Assembly: GCF_013368755.1 (NCBI RefSeq)
Contig: NC_049566.1
Coordinates: forward strand, 4,464,001 to 4,528,000
DNA: 64,000 nt
Direction of reading: 5' to 3'
Source of the DNA: Talaromyces rugulosus
Taxonomy: Eukaryota; Ascomycota; Eurotiomycetes; Eurotiales; Trichocomaceae
Shown here: positions 42,540 to 55,028 of the stretch, piece after piece
How the letters are laid out: each line of letters starts with the position of its first letter
How positions within the stretch are numbered: the first letter of the stretch is position 1
Program-made: the position numbers and the translations under genes
The notes under the pieces: generated by a model
What the model saw: only the letters and a program-made list of their open reading frames with translations
What the model was told of the DNA's origin: nothing
Database searches by the model: none

Positions 42540-43925
42540 TCAGTCTAGTCTAAGATCAATCAACGCCTGGGTATTACGATGTGGTGCACCAATTACTAAT
42601 AAAAAACAGGTCAGCTTTGCCAGAAAAAAAAAAGATAAAAAAGAATAATAAAAGAAGAGACATACCAATTCCTCATCTAGAGCAAACACACCCCCCAATG
42701 ACGACGCCGTAGAGCGATGCGAGCGATGCGAGCGCGGCGACGCAGGCTCCGACCAGCTTGTATCATTGCCCAAGGGCGCATCAACAGAAAGGATGACAGG
42801 CGCCCGGATGCCGTCGAGATAGCGACCGTACCGCCTCGAGCTGCTCCTACGATGATGTTGTCTTATTCCACGGGACGACGAGGACGAGGACAACGAAGAA
42901 GAAACACGCAGGGGATCCGATGGGGACAAACTATCCAACGGCGACCCAAGACTGAGCAGCGAAATATCCGAGTCACTGAGATGATTACCCGTTCTAGCCC
43001 TTCGCAGATTCGGTGGACGAGGGGGCGACCGTCTTGTCTCGCGGTCAAGACGACGATAGTCCGTGTCAGGAAAGTTGATATTGCTCAAATTGCCATCGAC
43101 GGCGCGCGCCGCCACGCACTCCTCCACAAAATCACGCCGCTGCGGTCCACGCACAAACTCAGAGACAGAGGGATGACGAACGCGCTGCTTGTCAGGCGAG
43201 CCAGGCAGCATAATCGGCCTTGGAACGCCGCGATAGTCGGGGTTGGGGCGGGTCATATTGTACGGGCGCTGCCATCGGCCAAGGTATACTGTGACTGTTT
43301 CAGTGCGAGTCGCAGCAACGCGAGCGCTGGGAGGAATCATAGCAGGGGGGATGAAGCCAAAGTCTTGCGGACGAATCCCTGGACGCTCCGGGTCAGGCAG
43401 ATCGAGATCTTCGCCTGCCTGGGGGTCTGGGGGGCTTTCTATCTTCATGAGAAGATATTTGAAATGAAATAGACAAGAATAATGTACAAGAAGAAAGATA
43501 AGAGGGAAAATATTAAACAACACCAGAAAGGGTGCAAAAAAAGAAGGGGAGAAAAACAAAACAAGAAGGAAAAAAGTGCGGTGAGCTCACTCACCCTCTT
43601 CATCCCCGTCAATGGCAGAATCCTCCCCCTCGGCGCTCCAAAGCGACCGGTCACTGCTCAGCCTGTCCTCTTGCCTATCCCAGAACCGCTCCCACTCCGA
43701 CGACTCGTCGTCGTATTCGTCTTTGAGAAACACCAGCTCTTGATGCGAGCCCAGACCAGCGAGGCCTTGGAGGAGCCCGAGCTCGTCTCGACGATGATAG
43801 GCGGTTTTTCCAGCTGCTGCAGATTTATATCCCGATCCCTTCGCGCATCGATAATCGAGAAGATCCAAAAGGGCGAGGTCGTCGTCATGGTGTGTGGCCA
43901 GATCGAGTAATGAAAATTCGTCCAT
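42540..43925 (-). CDS. uncharacterised disordered protein
   Basis: Exon 1 (43925 to about 43592) encodes DLATHHDDDLALLDLLDY and an acidic end, EGEDSAIDGDEE. An intron with GTGAGT donor joins to ESPPDPQAGEDLDLPDPERP. The second exon is Arg/Ser/Pro-rich, with TVTVYLGRWQRPYNMTRPNP and a Ser run (SSLSSSSSSRG). The 3' end near 42665-42540 is uncertain: a GTATGT donor follows FALDEEL, and several acceptors are possible. Low-complexity composition makes a long antisense frame that I reject. No domain is recognised. Confidence 0.5.
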
Positions 43926-44872
43926 TTACTCGTTTGGAAATAAATAAATAAAAAGTGAGCGAATCAGGCCACGATGAACGGGGGAAACCAGACAAAGTAG
44001 TAGAAATGCATGGATACCCTGGTGTATGAGAAATACGAGTAAGTTGGTGGGGATACTTTGACAAAGAATTATTCGAAAAAATTGTTTGTTTTTCTCTTCT
44101 TTTCTTTTTTATGCTCTGCGCCACCGGTTTTAAAAGCAGAAGAAAAACGCCTAATCTCGACAAAACAGTCACCAGCAGTTTCCCACTCCTCTGCCTCATC
44201 ACGTTTCGCCTGTCATCCCAGCCCAGAATAAAGCCACTCTATCACGTCCCTGACTTTACCGCGAAACTGACCGCCAGTGACCGTCAAACTGACTGTTTAC
44301 TCAGAGACATCCGATACATGTGGCTCGGTCAGGAACAAAGCACCGCGTCTCCACCGCGTCCCCTACTATATCAGTCAGGCTGGAAAATAGGCAGCCAACT
44401 CTCGTTAATTTCGCAGTACTACTAGCAGTTCGTAGCCACCATAAGGCTAAAAAGTAAGGTCAGCCGCCGGGCAACGGAATTGGTCAGATGCTGCATGACT
44501 ACTAGCTAGCTAGCTAACTAGCCTAGTAGGGCGGCTGTGTAGGTGAGCGATCCTCGTGAGCCGCATCGCATGCTTGGTATGAGAATGTCTCGATGACATC
44601 AGAGGTTACTTTTTTATTCACTTGCTTATTATTTTTATTATTTTATCATTATTGTTTTTTGGAAAATGCATAAATCGCAGCTGTTCTGCTGACCGAAACG
44701 GAATTTCCCGTTTCGGACAAGTCACGCGATTAGGGCTATTCTCCTATTAGATCCATCACCATGTATAGCAATAAGATTCATCTGCAGGTACATCAAGTAT
44801 CGCACGTCCCATTCTACATTGCATACCACAGCAGTTTTAATCCAACAATAATAAACTTGATATTCATACTAT
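43926..44872. other. intergenic upstream of disordered-protein gene
   Basis: Contains AT-rich leader and a CTAGCTAGCTAGCTAACTAG near-palindrome around 44502-44521. No gene was identified. Confidence 0.4.
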
Positions 44873-47800
44873 TTATTCATTGTCGCCCACCCGCAGCTCA
44901 ACCACAGGCAGATCCTCATCCTCGTCTGCCGGGACGCTGTGAAAGTTGGTCGTAGAGTTGTCGCCCTCGACAAACTGCTCCAGATCGCTCATGTCGCCTC
45001 CACCCACAGCTTTATTGCTGCTGTCGCTGTCGTTATCGTCAAAATCATTGCTCCCTGACAGCCGGTCAAACGACCACGCAGGCTGGTCGCGCGGAAAACT
45101 CGACGACTCGAGATCCATGCGCTGCTCGTACGGCGGCAACTCTTCCTCATCTTCGTCGCTCGCCTCAACCTCCACGCTCTTCACTCGCAGCCCGGATCGC
45201 AAACCACCATCTCCCGCTTGGTGAGCTGCTCCGACTCCGACTAAGGCGCTCGTAGACCCATTGCGGGAGGAGTCGACGAGGCGCCGGCCTTCCCCCAAAG
45301 GGGACCCCGATTCATCTTCTTGCCCGTCAGAGTCGGCTCGCACCGAACTCTCAGTGATTTCCTGTAGTTCTTTGCCGCCCAGCGGGTGCTCTGATCGTCG
45401 CCGGTAGAACAACAGATATGCCGCTGTCGAGATGGCCTTGGCCGGATTGATTGCTTTAGATACATGGGAGTCTATTCCATTAGCCATGCCCTAGTAAATC
45501 CATATACTTTGTACTCACCATTGTATTCATTCCACTCATCAGTCAGAAAATTCTTCGCATATGCTGTGTAGTGCCCGCCCCCAAGGCCGCCGTAATGGTT
45601 GTCCACTGCAAAAAGATCGTAGATCTGATTCTCCTCCGGCGCCGCTGATGCGATCCGACCGTTGAGATCCAGCCCCTCGATCGGGAAGTCTACCAGCTCG
45701 TCGATTTTATCCCTAAACCCTCGGCTCGCACTAAATCTCTTGAGGTGAATAACCAAAATGTCTGGTGCCTTCCACAGCTCAAATTTCTTGCTCGCGCGCC
45801 GATGCTCCTTGCACCGCGGGCAATACCACGCGTCATTCTCCGACAAAATTTCCTCGCGGCCAAACTCATCCAGACACTGATCCAGTGTCAGACCCCTCTT
45901 TCTTCGACTGGCCCGTTGTGCCCGCCTCTTGGCCAGGTCTTCGTCTGGCAAATGCTCTACATTCGTCCACGTTGGCGCACCGCGCAGCTCGTCGCGACTC
46001 TTGGCGTCTGCACCAAACATTCCATCATAGCTCGTCTCTTTCCAGTCCAGAACAATACCCTCACCCGGCCGAATATACGAAACTTTGGGTACTTCAACCT
46101 CTTGAGGTACTGCTTGAATGTCGTCATCAGACTCGCTGTCCGCTGCTAGGAATCGCGCCGACTCGCCAGAACTCGTGCTGATCCGAGAATGCCGTTTCGT
46201 TGTCGGTGCCTGGATCGTGTTTATCTCATCATCGCTGCTGACTGGGCTGTCCGGGCTGTTTTTAAAGGCATTTCGCTTCTCGGCTTTCCGCACAGTGGGC
46301 TTTGCCTTTTGTTTCGGTATCCGTGTTGACATCAACATATAGTTTGAGTTATCGTCCACCGACGAGAAACCCAACGGAATAACTTCATTCTTTGACTTGA
46401 CAACTCTCATTTCAAAAAGATGGCGGAAGCGCGATGGCAACGTCTTTCGTGTTTTTGTCGTGTCAGGTCGTGCCGCGCTAGGAGCAGCATCTTCCATGGA
46501 CACGTCGACGAGACCATCCTCGCTTTGTACAGACGCAGCCTTGACTTTGTCGTCCGAGTCGGCATCATCTGCGTCCATGATGACAGCGTCCGAATCAATC
46601 GACTCGTCTTCGCCTGCATCTTCGTTGAGAAAGTCTCGTGTCGTCAAAGTGGCAACCTCTTGCAACACCTTGAGAAGAACAGTATCGTAATCAAGAGCCT
46701 CTTCGCGAGTAATGACGACAAAAGACGGCGCACCGAACGTCTGTCGAGACCCAAAGCGCGTGTTTGGTCGGTGGACACGGTTAAAAATAGGCACAAGGAG
46801 CTTCTCGGCGCGAGGAGAATCGATCTTGGGAATATCCTCGTGGTCCATGTTGCTAAACGACGTGTAGTAAGACGTCTTCTTGGGTCGGTCCGGGTTATAA
46901 TTAGTTGGCACCATTTCCACCTCGAAAATGGCAATATCGTCCGACGAACTGATATTGCTGTCCGCGACGGTGCTGGTATTGTCGAATAACTTGTAAAACT
47001 TTTCCTTGTAAATTTCCGCCATGATAAGTTTCTGCGGGTCTGCTCCAGTCTTTGATGCTACAAGCTCCTTGAGGGCTTTGATGCTGGCGTTCTTGTCAAT
47101 TTCAATGTCGAGAAGCATAGGAGCTTTGTGAAAGGGAAAATAGAAAATGTCCTTTGTCCACAGATTCTCAACAGGAAGCTGAAGAGTCAGGTTGTTAAAG
47201 GGGTCGAATATGATGCTAACTTTGTCACAACTCGGGCACACCAGGGTCGACTTGTACATTCCGGCAAACAAATCAGTAACAACCGAATCGTTGCGAGCCT
47301 TGTAAATGTCCCAACATTTATCTGCAAACTCCTTCAAGGCGGCTGGGTTGTTCACCATCTCGTCAGTCGAGTCTGGCTTTTCAATGTAGGGCTTCTTCAT
47401 AATCCGGTTAAGATCTTCATGAAGACCATCGAGGAGGAAAAGAAGAAACTCCTGAGAATCCTGCTGACCATAGCCAGAAAAGGCGGGCCCGTACCGTCCG
47501 ATTGTATTTTTAAACTGTTTGGGCGAGAATGAAGCCGGACCCTCGTCGTAGACGGCATGTAGTAGGTTAGAATATGCCTTGGCAACATCTCCATTGTGGG
47601 CCAAAGGGTTGCTAGGGTTGAGGTCTTTTTTATGGTAGTTATCTATCAAGTCAGTACAGGAATAGAAAAAAAAGGCAAGTGATAAACTCACTCAAAAAGT
47701 AGTAGCTTAGCTCTTCAACACTTCGAACACATTGCAGTGCCGAGGCCATGTAACATGTATTTCCCAAATTGGTAAATCCAGTGTTCCCCTTAGGCCGGCC

Positions 47801-49189
47801 GTCTTTCTTCCTCCCTCGAATCGGCTCAGACGTAGGCGTTGTTCTTCCGCTGGTAGTGAGGGCTTTGGACTTGACCTTGGCGGTGCCAGGTTTATTACCA
47901 CTAGGGATGGAGAGACGGTTCAGAGTAGACTTGGAGGCGTCAGACACCCACTCTCCTCCACCAGGGCCGCCGATCTGTTCTTCCAGGACCAAAACGGCGT
48001 TGTCTCCGAGTCCAAATGTGTCGAGGGTAGACTTACCGTTGTATTTGTCGTTGTGTGTTTGGTCCTTGGCCTCTTCGATCAGCTCCCGGTGCGTGTCCGA
48101 AAGGGAAGCGAATGTATTGACATCCAGGACCAAACTGTTGCCGGCATTTGCGACTAGCTGTGCCCCCGGCGCGGGCGAGTTACTTCTCGAATGAACGGGG
48201 GTAATAAAGCCCGAAGTCTGCGTGCTGCTCAAACCGTCAAGAACCCTCCAAACGCGGACCTTGGTTGCCATGTCGATGTGAGCGAGCTCCTTGGCCTTGG
48301 TAAGCCATTTCTGAAAGTTGGTCTGTCTGCTAGCGAGGAATTTGGCGGGCGGGGCGCTCTTGTCCCTTAGTGTGTGGTGGGAAAAGCCACTGGATGAACT
48401 CGGCAGCTTGTGGATGGTGTAGATTGGCGGTGAAACCTCGTACTGGATATTCTGAGAACCGCCGTCGCTTGTATTATGTGCATATCGAACGATGGCCGGA
48501 GACTGCTCCGCCTGTCCATACCAGCCCAAAATAAGATCCCACGCAGTCTGGGGAACGATTTCAAAATCCTCGCCCATCTGCAGGCCCGGGCGTAAGGGTA
48601 CAAACGGCTCCCCAGCTTCATCCTCAAAGACACTGCTCGGATCAACATCCAAAACAAGATCGGAATTATCGACCGGTCCAATCTCGCCCTCGGCGAATTT
48701 CTTATCGACCGTTTTGCCGCCGGGCTCCTGTGTGCTTCGGGCGAGAACGCGGTTCAACCAGTTGTAAGACAGGACGTAACCCTTTTGCTTGTCCTCGGGG
48801 AACCTTTGGGCGAGTTCCAGCACACGCATGACCTGTTCGTCGATCGACGGGGGTTCCAAGGCTTTGTGGGGCGTGGGTACTTCTTTTGTGGACGACGAAT
48901 TAGTGTATGTCGCCATACTGGACGGGGTAGGGTAAACGGGGTCAGAGTTGTTGGGCGAAGCAGTGTTATTGGCCATATCGGCGTCTCCCTCGCTGGCAAT
49001 CATGTCGACCGAAGTGGCACGGCGCTGAGCAGGGCGCGAGTCGCCGTCGGGCGTTTCCTGCCGCTGCTGTTGGGGGTCGGATGCTCCAGAGTCCATGTCA
49101 ACGTCGTCGGCGGTCTGGTCGACCTCGGACATGCGGCGTTTGACAGCGGGCGACGACGAGCGCACGTCGGACTTTTCAGAGCCGGACAT
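44873..49189 (-). CDS. ubiquitin carboxyl-terminal hydrolase, USP4/15-Ubp12-like with DUSP domain
   Basis: Large deubiquitinase in three exons. The ATG at 49189 begins a region rich in Ser and acidic residues. The frame extends upstream to an ATG at 49753 through low-complexity sequence. A DUSP-like segment runs through VLSYNWLNRVLA and WDLILGWYGQ. The USP Cys box is GFTNLGNTCYMASALQC. An intron at 47690-47643 joins to NNYHKKDLNPSNPL. The QDSQEFLLFLLDGLHEDLNR block follows, then CPSCDKVS/CPRCKEH zinc-knuckle Cys pairs. The His box is YGGLGGGHYTAYAKN. The second intron, near 45534, joins EYN to DSHVSKA, and ISTAAYLLFYRRR closes the domain. An acidic tail follows. It should remove ubiquitin from substrates. 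Confidence 0.88.
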
Positions 49190-50412
49190 GTCGGTGGGAG
49201 GATCGCTGTTGAGCGAGAGCCCAGCGCAAGCCGCAGCGGGCGACGGCTCTGGGGTAGGCGAGCGGGCGGTTGTTGGTGGTGTCCGGCCAGCGCCGAGCAC
49301 CTCGTCTTGCAGGTGGGCAGGGATGTAACGGGGAGACGGCGACGAGGATGATTTCACGGGGAGGTTGTTGGTGGTGGAGTTGTGAGAAGCAGTCGTCGTG
49401 GACGAACGGCGGCGGTGGTGACGTCTGTCTCTGTCTCTGTCCGAGTTTGCGGGCCTGGTCCGTGAGGCAGGCGCGGGCGAGTGCGGGCGAGGCTGCTCGA
49501 CGACCTTGCGGCGCTTCGAGGAAGACGTGGTGAAGGTGAGCTGCCCACGTCGCGTGGCAGCTCGTAAAAACACGGTGGTCGATGAGGTAGAGCGCAGATA
49601 GGCAGACGACGAGAGATGTCGAGGGTCACTGCTGCTAGAAGGGGAGAGAGAAAAAAAGAGAGAGAGGCGAAGGGCAGGATCCACGCAAGGGCCACGGACC
49701 ACCGGACTTGTCACCTCGATAATTCTTCCCTGGTCTAGTCGATAAACTAACAATTAAAGATGATTATTAGTGGTCGTAATAGATGTGTAGACTAGCCAGT
49801 TGCCGCCGACAAGGAATGATTTAAAAAAAAGGGAAAAAAAAAAAAGGATCGCTCGATGTGGAGTTTAGTTGCAACTTTAGCCCGCTTGTTGGCGCTTGAT
49901 AACGTTAACCTGTTTGTCACTTGTTCTTTTTTGTTTTTTTCTTCTTCTTTTCTTTTTTTGCTGCACTGCTGAATGGCAGGCAGTAGTTAGTCGAGTTGCT
50001 ATTCGAAGGAGAGAGTGTGTGCGATGGCTTTGTTGGTGGTAGTCGAGGATCTCCACTGCGATTATCATTCTTGCTGAACGACCTTGACGCTGTCTCCCCC
50101 CATCGCAGCCTTACGTAAACACCACGATCGGCGTCCAGGCAGAAGCGGAGATGACGAGCGCGTGCAGATGTTGATTTGATATCTTTTAATGATTTGCGTG
50201 TCGTGTGAAGTTGTTTTTCCGGTCTTCCCGCTGACAGTGGCAGGTGATGGAAGAAGCACTCTACGGTCAGGTGAGCTCTACATCTATATACTTGGCTCTA
50301 CTATGAACGCTGCATTTATAAGAGCTATCAGTTATTAGAGTATCGTGGTGTCTCTCATTAGTGAATACAATAACCTAATCCTATACAAAAACCAAACTAT
50401 CTATAGTCTTTC
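49190..50412. other. upstream region with pyrimidine tracts
   Basis: 49190-49753 is open in the deubiquitinase frame but low-complexity. Beyond it, 49815-50100 has A and T homopolymer runs typical of a fungal core promoter. No other gene was found. Confidence 0.45.
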
Positions 50413-52635
50413 CTATCGCGCCACGATCTTGTCGACCTCATCGCGAGCCTCGGTCCATGTTGTCAGGTTCTTGCGTGCCCAGTCGAGATGGCAGCGTGCA
50501 TACGCGACCTGTAGCAGTAAATGTCAGCACGGGAATGCCTGGAAAATAAAAAAGTACTCACCATGTAGCGGCGGAGGTCCTCTTCCTTTTCCTTTTGAAA
50601 CCTCTTCAGGTCCTGCAACACACCCGCGCTCGCGTCCTTGACGTCTTTCTCAGATACCCCGAGGGCTTGCTCCAACTGTGAAAATCGATCAGCAACTACT
50701 CACACTTGTGTCAATGTAGATGAATGCTCACCTGCACCAGGCTTTCCTTGGTTTTCCCAATCTGGTCCCGCCGCGACCGTTCAGGGTCGACATCAACAAA
50801 CCCATGCACGGCATGGCTGATGCGTCCGAATATCCGGTTCGCAACAAAATTCCCACTCGGGCTCTTGCGGTGAGCAGAAGAAGGAGCAGGAGGAGGACCA
50901 GTCTCACGATGGGGAGTGCCCTGCCCGGCAGACGGCTGCCAAGTGCCTTCGCTATGCGTGGGCGGGAAATCAGAGTCTACAGATGCCGTATCTTCAGAGC
51001 CTCGTCTGGTGTCGGTGTCTCCCTGGCTGCTACTTGCTGCAGAAGACGCAGATGTAGACCGAGATGGCCGAGTCGCAACGGACGCGGGGTTAACACTATT
51101 GCTGAGATACTGGTCAATACGCTTAGCTTCCTGCTCGCTCCTCTCGAGGGACTCCAGCAGGCTGTGCTTTTTTGATAGTTCGTCTCGCGTCATCTCTTCC
51201 TGCACCCGTTTGAGAACGCGATATCGCAGCACGCTGCGAACCACGCTGGCAAACTGTGCACTTTCCCGCATGGGCTCCGCGAAGTTGGCTCCAAGCGATG
51301 ATGACAGCTCTTCCGTCTCGATGTACGATGTGTCGGCTGCCTGTCCAACACGTTCCACTGCTGCAGCAACCGTCGGGTTCTGCTCCGACAACGAGAAGCC
51401 ATTGTATCGCGCTCCGAGTTCCATGAGATCGGCCGAGAGGGAGGAGAGATGTGATAGCGTGCGGCGGTTGACCTTTTCGATGTTGCCCTGAAGCAGCAGC
51501 TCTAGCTCGCGTGTCGATGCTTCAAAGTTGATGAAATATGGATCAAGATCCTGCTCACTTAATGTTCGTGACGTCGGAGGAAATCGGCCCAAGACTTGCA
51601 CGCCTGGCGTCGAATGCGCAGCTGTAGACGGTGTCTGGGAGTACTCGGACGGTGAGCTCGGCGTCCCAGTAGCAGTGTTTCCACCTGCGGATTTCAACTT
51701 GGCAGAAGCTGGGGGAACAGGAAGCCAGCCATGGGCTGCTGTCGGGTTGGCTGGATCAAGCGGGGGTGCCTTGAGATTGTTTTTCGGCACTGACGAGGCA
51801 GGATGCGAATGCAGGACCTCGTTCTGCAGCTGTTAGATAACACAAAAGAAAAAGTAGAAAACACAACGATCCAACTCACCCAGCTGACATTAGGATCCAG
51901 GAAACGCCACCAGACGCCGTCCTCACGGACTTCCTGCATCCTCCGACACCGGTTCAGGAAAACACTAAGCATGCGCTTTCGCAGCTCAATGATAGCAACG
52001 TCTTCCTTTGCTTTTGTCGGCTTTGCCGCATAGTCGGCCATGGTGTGTTTCTCTGGGATCGGGGGTACCACAAGGGTGGGGTGCAGATTGACAAGCGTTT
52101 GTCGAAGAGAAGCAAACTCCGAGTATCGCCGGCGCACTTCAAGATCCTACAAGAATTAGCATAATACACCATAATGATCATTGCTTGATCAATCTCACCC
52201 CCGTCCGAATTGTATACACAATATACCCGCCGCCGCCCTCATGGTTCTTCCCCGCGTCCGTAATCAGAATCGGGAGCTCGGGGTTCTCGTAGAGGATCTG
52301 TTCGATGCGGCTATCGTAACCGCCCTTTTTCTTTCGGCCCATCACTGGCGCAGCCGGCACGCCATAATCGTCGTCTTCTTCGTCTGTGTCTACTGTCAAT
52401 CGCGATACGTAGTCTGGTGGCTGCGAGGATGCTCGTGAAGCAGGTGAGAGATCGCGGTCATATGGAGCTTCTCCACGCTCGCACGCGACGTGTTAGCAAA
52501 AGCCCAGTCATTGAGCTATTGAGCAGCGTGGTACCTACGAGGGGAGGCCTTGCCAGAGTGCAGCGACTCTGAAAGGTGGGAGTCTGGGCGATCGAATGCG
52601 CCATAAGGGTTGTTATCCTCTTCGTCGTTCCACAT
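50413..52635 (-). CDS. snx41: sorting nexin Snx41/Atg20-like
   Basis: PX-BAR protein of endosome-to-Golgi retrieval and selective autophagy. The start MWNDEEDNNPYGAF is characteristic of fungal Snx41 proteins. Exons encode ENPELPILITDAGKNHEGGG, then the PX signature RRRYSEFASLRQTLVNLHP with the phosphoinositide-binding Arg. PPIPEKHTMADYA and WWRFLDPNVSW end the PX domain. The following BAR-like region has coiled-coil helices (DPYFINFEASTRELELLLQ, RVLKRVQEEMTRDELSKK) interrupted by a long Ser-rich insert, as in Snx41. The last exons encode VAYARCHLDWARKNLTTW and end DKIVAR. At least six introns. Intact as read. Confidence 0.85.
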
Positions 52636-53974
52636 AATGATTCCGGTACAGCAATCCCTGCGTCAAGATGGTGTGATGCAACGTAGTGTGGTGTGGTGTG
52701 TTGTGTTGCGGTTGATTTGTTGCAGCCTGGCCGAATTGCGATAGCCGGGGAAGTTCTATTACAACGCAATCGAAAAGCAAGGCGCAAGGATTATCGGGAA
52801 AAATCACCCATTTAAACGGAGATAGGCTAATGGCGATGGTCGAGAATTAATGTCGCATTCGTCAACCAAAGCGATGCAGATACGAGAACTTGCAAAAAGC
52901 GGTGATCGGCCTGCTGCGGAGGATGGATATTAGAGCGAAGTCGAACCGCGTAAATCCGGAGGCGATGGAGAGGTGGAAAAGAAAGGTAGAAAGAGGAGAC
53001 GTTGCAGGATACGTCGGAAGAAAATGGCTAGCAAACAGCGATAAGCATAATCTCGTGGATGGGTTTCGTGGGTGTCTTCGTGCTGGCTGTTGGTGCACAG
53101 AATGAATGATGATGCTGGACTGAAGCGGGGAGTTCAGACGTCACTCGCCGTGCGGCTGGGAGTTTCTGCCTTGCGGCCTGAGGCGCCGTTGCGGCTGCCT
53201 GAGGCAACGCCTCGTCCGCTTTAGGAAATAAATGAACTCTTGACCTCGGTGAAAAATTCGACAACCGCTTGCCAATATTGGATAGTCGGTTTCTGTCGAG
53301 ACGAAGAGCGTAAATGGCTACACGCTTGATGTCGCCAGCTGACGCCTTTATGGTGCTTGTAAATTTGAACCCTTCAGGGATGAGGAACAAAGCTAAGTGT
53401 GAATGAGAATGTGATAGTCATGTGGTTTGAGACAAATTCGGTAGAATATAGCTCACTTAAATGGATACAACCGCTATAGAGTGGCTCTGTTGTTTCTTTG
53501 TGTCTAATAATTCCTAACAAAACTATAAGCAAGGATAGGAGGCTGGATGACGGACTAAGAGAGGAAAATGTTTTGGATCTCTTGTAGCGACCGCTCCAGG
53601 GATCTAAGAATGTAACCCTACATGTATGAATAATTGATTATAGCTGAACGTGAAGATAAAGGTTGATGTAAACAAATCATGACAATGGAACTGTAAAGGT
53701 GTATATTTTGAACTAAAAGTATTCAGGTTGCCCATTTGAGAGATCGACGTTGCGGTTTCCCTCTTTCTGTACACAAGGCTCTCTCTGTACCGATAATAAC
53801 ACACGTGGCTACCGAATATCAACGTATTAGCCGATTGACTCATGCATAGAAGAGCCAGATCCAAAAACTTTACCTAGAGCCAACAAAACGCCTCGGTCTT
53901 CTTCCCTTCCCCCTGCCATTACATGTCGCCATTCGTATTCACAGACCGAGAGAATACGACGGTTATTTGCGCTA
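52636..53974. other. intergenic
   Basis: Snx41 upstream region to the 3' flank of the single-pass membrane protein gene. A minus-strand frame at 53028-53390 lacks family features, and I do not call it. Confidence 0.45.
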
Positions 53975-54610
53975 CTAGATTCTCCCAGCCTTTTCGAAGA
54001 AGGTGAGCTTCTGCCATATCAGCTTCTGTGGTACAGGAAAGGTAGGACGTTTTGTACGCTTATTTGGCATCGCCACGGGAAAAGAACCACCCTGAGCAAG
54101 CGCGCCCCCGAGATCATAGGGGCTCGGGTTGTCCATGCGCCGCTCATGCTCCTCAATCCGCCGTGCTGTCTCCTCGTCCAGGATCCGCCCTGCGTCCTCC
54201 TCGTCTCGGCGTGCATACGTGACCCCGATCACTCCATCCTCCGGGTCCCAGTTGCGATAGTTGTACGCGCTGCGTGGCACGGGCTTCCTGGGTATACCAG
54301 AGGGCCCTTGACCGCTAGATACCGTAGGTGGAGTCTGTTGAGCGTGTTGTGGAAGTTGGCGAGCGTGTTCAGTGAAGGGGGATGTTATTTCTGGGGAGAC
54401 GGACATGCTGTCAGGCCCTGCTTCGAGGTCAGGCCCAAAGGTCTGATAGTTCCTCGTGCTTATCCAGCGAGGCCGGCGGCGGGCGTGGCCAGGTACATCG
54501 TCTTCGCGTACCCAGACTTGCATCCTCTTGAAGTAAAACGAGATGCAGAGGACTGTGGTCACGGCGATGACCAAAAGGCAAATGAGCAATAGAAACACCA
54601 GTGGTTGCAT
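53975..54610 (-). CDS. single-pass membrane protein of unknown function
   Basis: Single exon, 211 residues. An N-terminal transmembrane helix (VFLLLICLLVIAVTTVLCIS) is followed by the basic stop-transfer FKRMQVWVRED. The long soluble tail has RSAYNYRNWDPEDGVIGVTY and a charged helix DEETARRIEEHERRMDNPSP. It ends PQKLIWQKLTFFEKAGRI. No known domain. Topology is probably cytosolic tail, by the positive-inside rule. Confidence 0.65.
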   Translation of the reverse strand: MQPLVFLLLICLLVIAVTTVLCISFYFKRMQVWVREDDVPGHARRRPRWISTRNYQTFGPDLEAGPDSMSVSPEITSPFTEHARQLPQHAQQTPPTVSSGQGPSGIPRKPVPRSAYNYRNWDPEDGVIGVTYARRDEEDAGRILDEETARRIEEHERRMDNPSPYDLGGALAQGGSFPVAMPNKRTKRPTFPVPQKLIWQKLTFFEKAGRI

Positions 54611-55028
54611 CTTGAGCTGTAGTGATTGGTTCTGTCTTGTATCACTTAGTCAGAACTAGAGACTGCATATCAAGAGAGAGACTGTTTTTCACTACCAGAG
54701 AGATGGCTGTGTTGGAGATAAACAAGCTGAAGAGACTTATGCTGGTCCTGGTGCTAGTTTATCCTATTGCAGGTGCCGATTATGCAGATGTCAAAATGAG
54801 AAAGAACTGGCGTGGGTATAAATTCACAAGAGGCTGGGGTCCAAGAAGTCAAATTCTCTGGAAACAACCGACACAAACTGTCAAGATGCTTGTATCAAGA
54901 AGCGGTGCCCCGCCGACTCAATGGAGGCTCAATGGCGTGGCTGGTCACCGGGCAAACGAGACCTCCGCTGCCGCCTTTGTGAGGAAACATAATCAGATGA
55001 AAGCCTTTGCGGGTTTGCATTTCTCTAT

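Noticed and set aside
42717..43472. plus-strand open frame of about 250 codons opposite the disordered protein
   Set aside because: Low-complexity antisense text with high Arg content. The minus-strand reading joins a plausible upstream exon.
48785..49351. plus-strand open frame opposite the deubiquitinase N-terminal region
   Set aside because: Antisense to a coding, Ser/Asp-rich segment. No family features.
49190..49753. N-terminal extension of the deubiquitinase to ATG 49753
   Set aside because: The extra 188 residues are low-complexity, and the ATG at 49189 begins the acidic Ser-rich leader. It is kept as a possibility, not as the call.
53028..53390. minus-strand 120-residue open frame
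   Set aside because: Composition resembles noncoding upstream DNA. No domain and no supporting splice structure.
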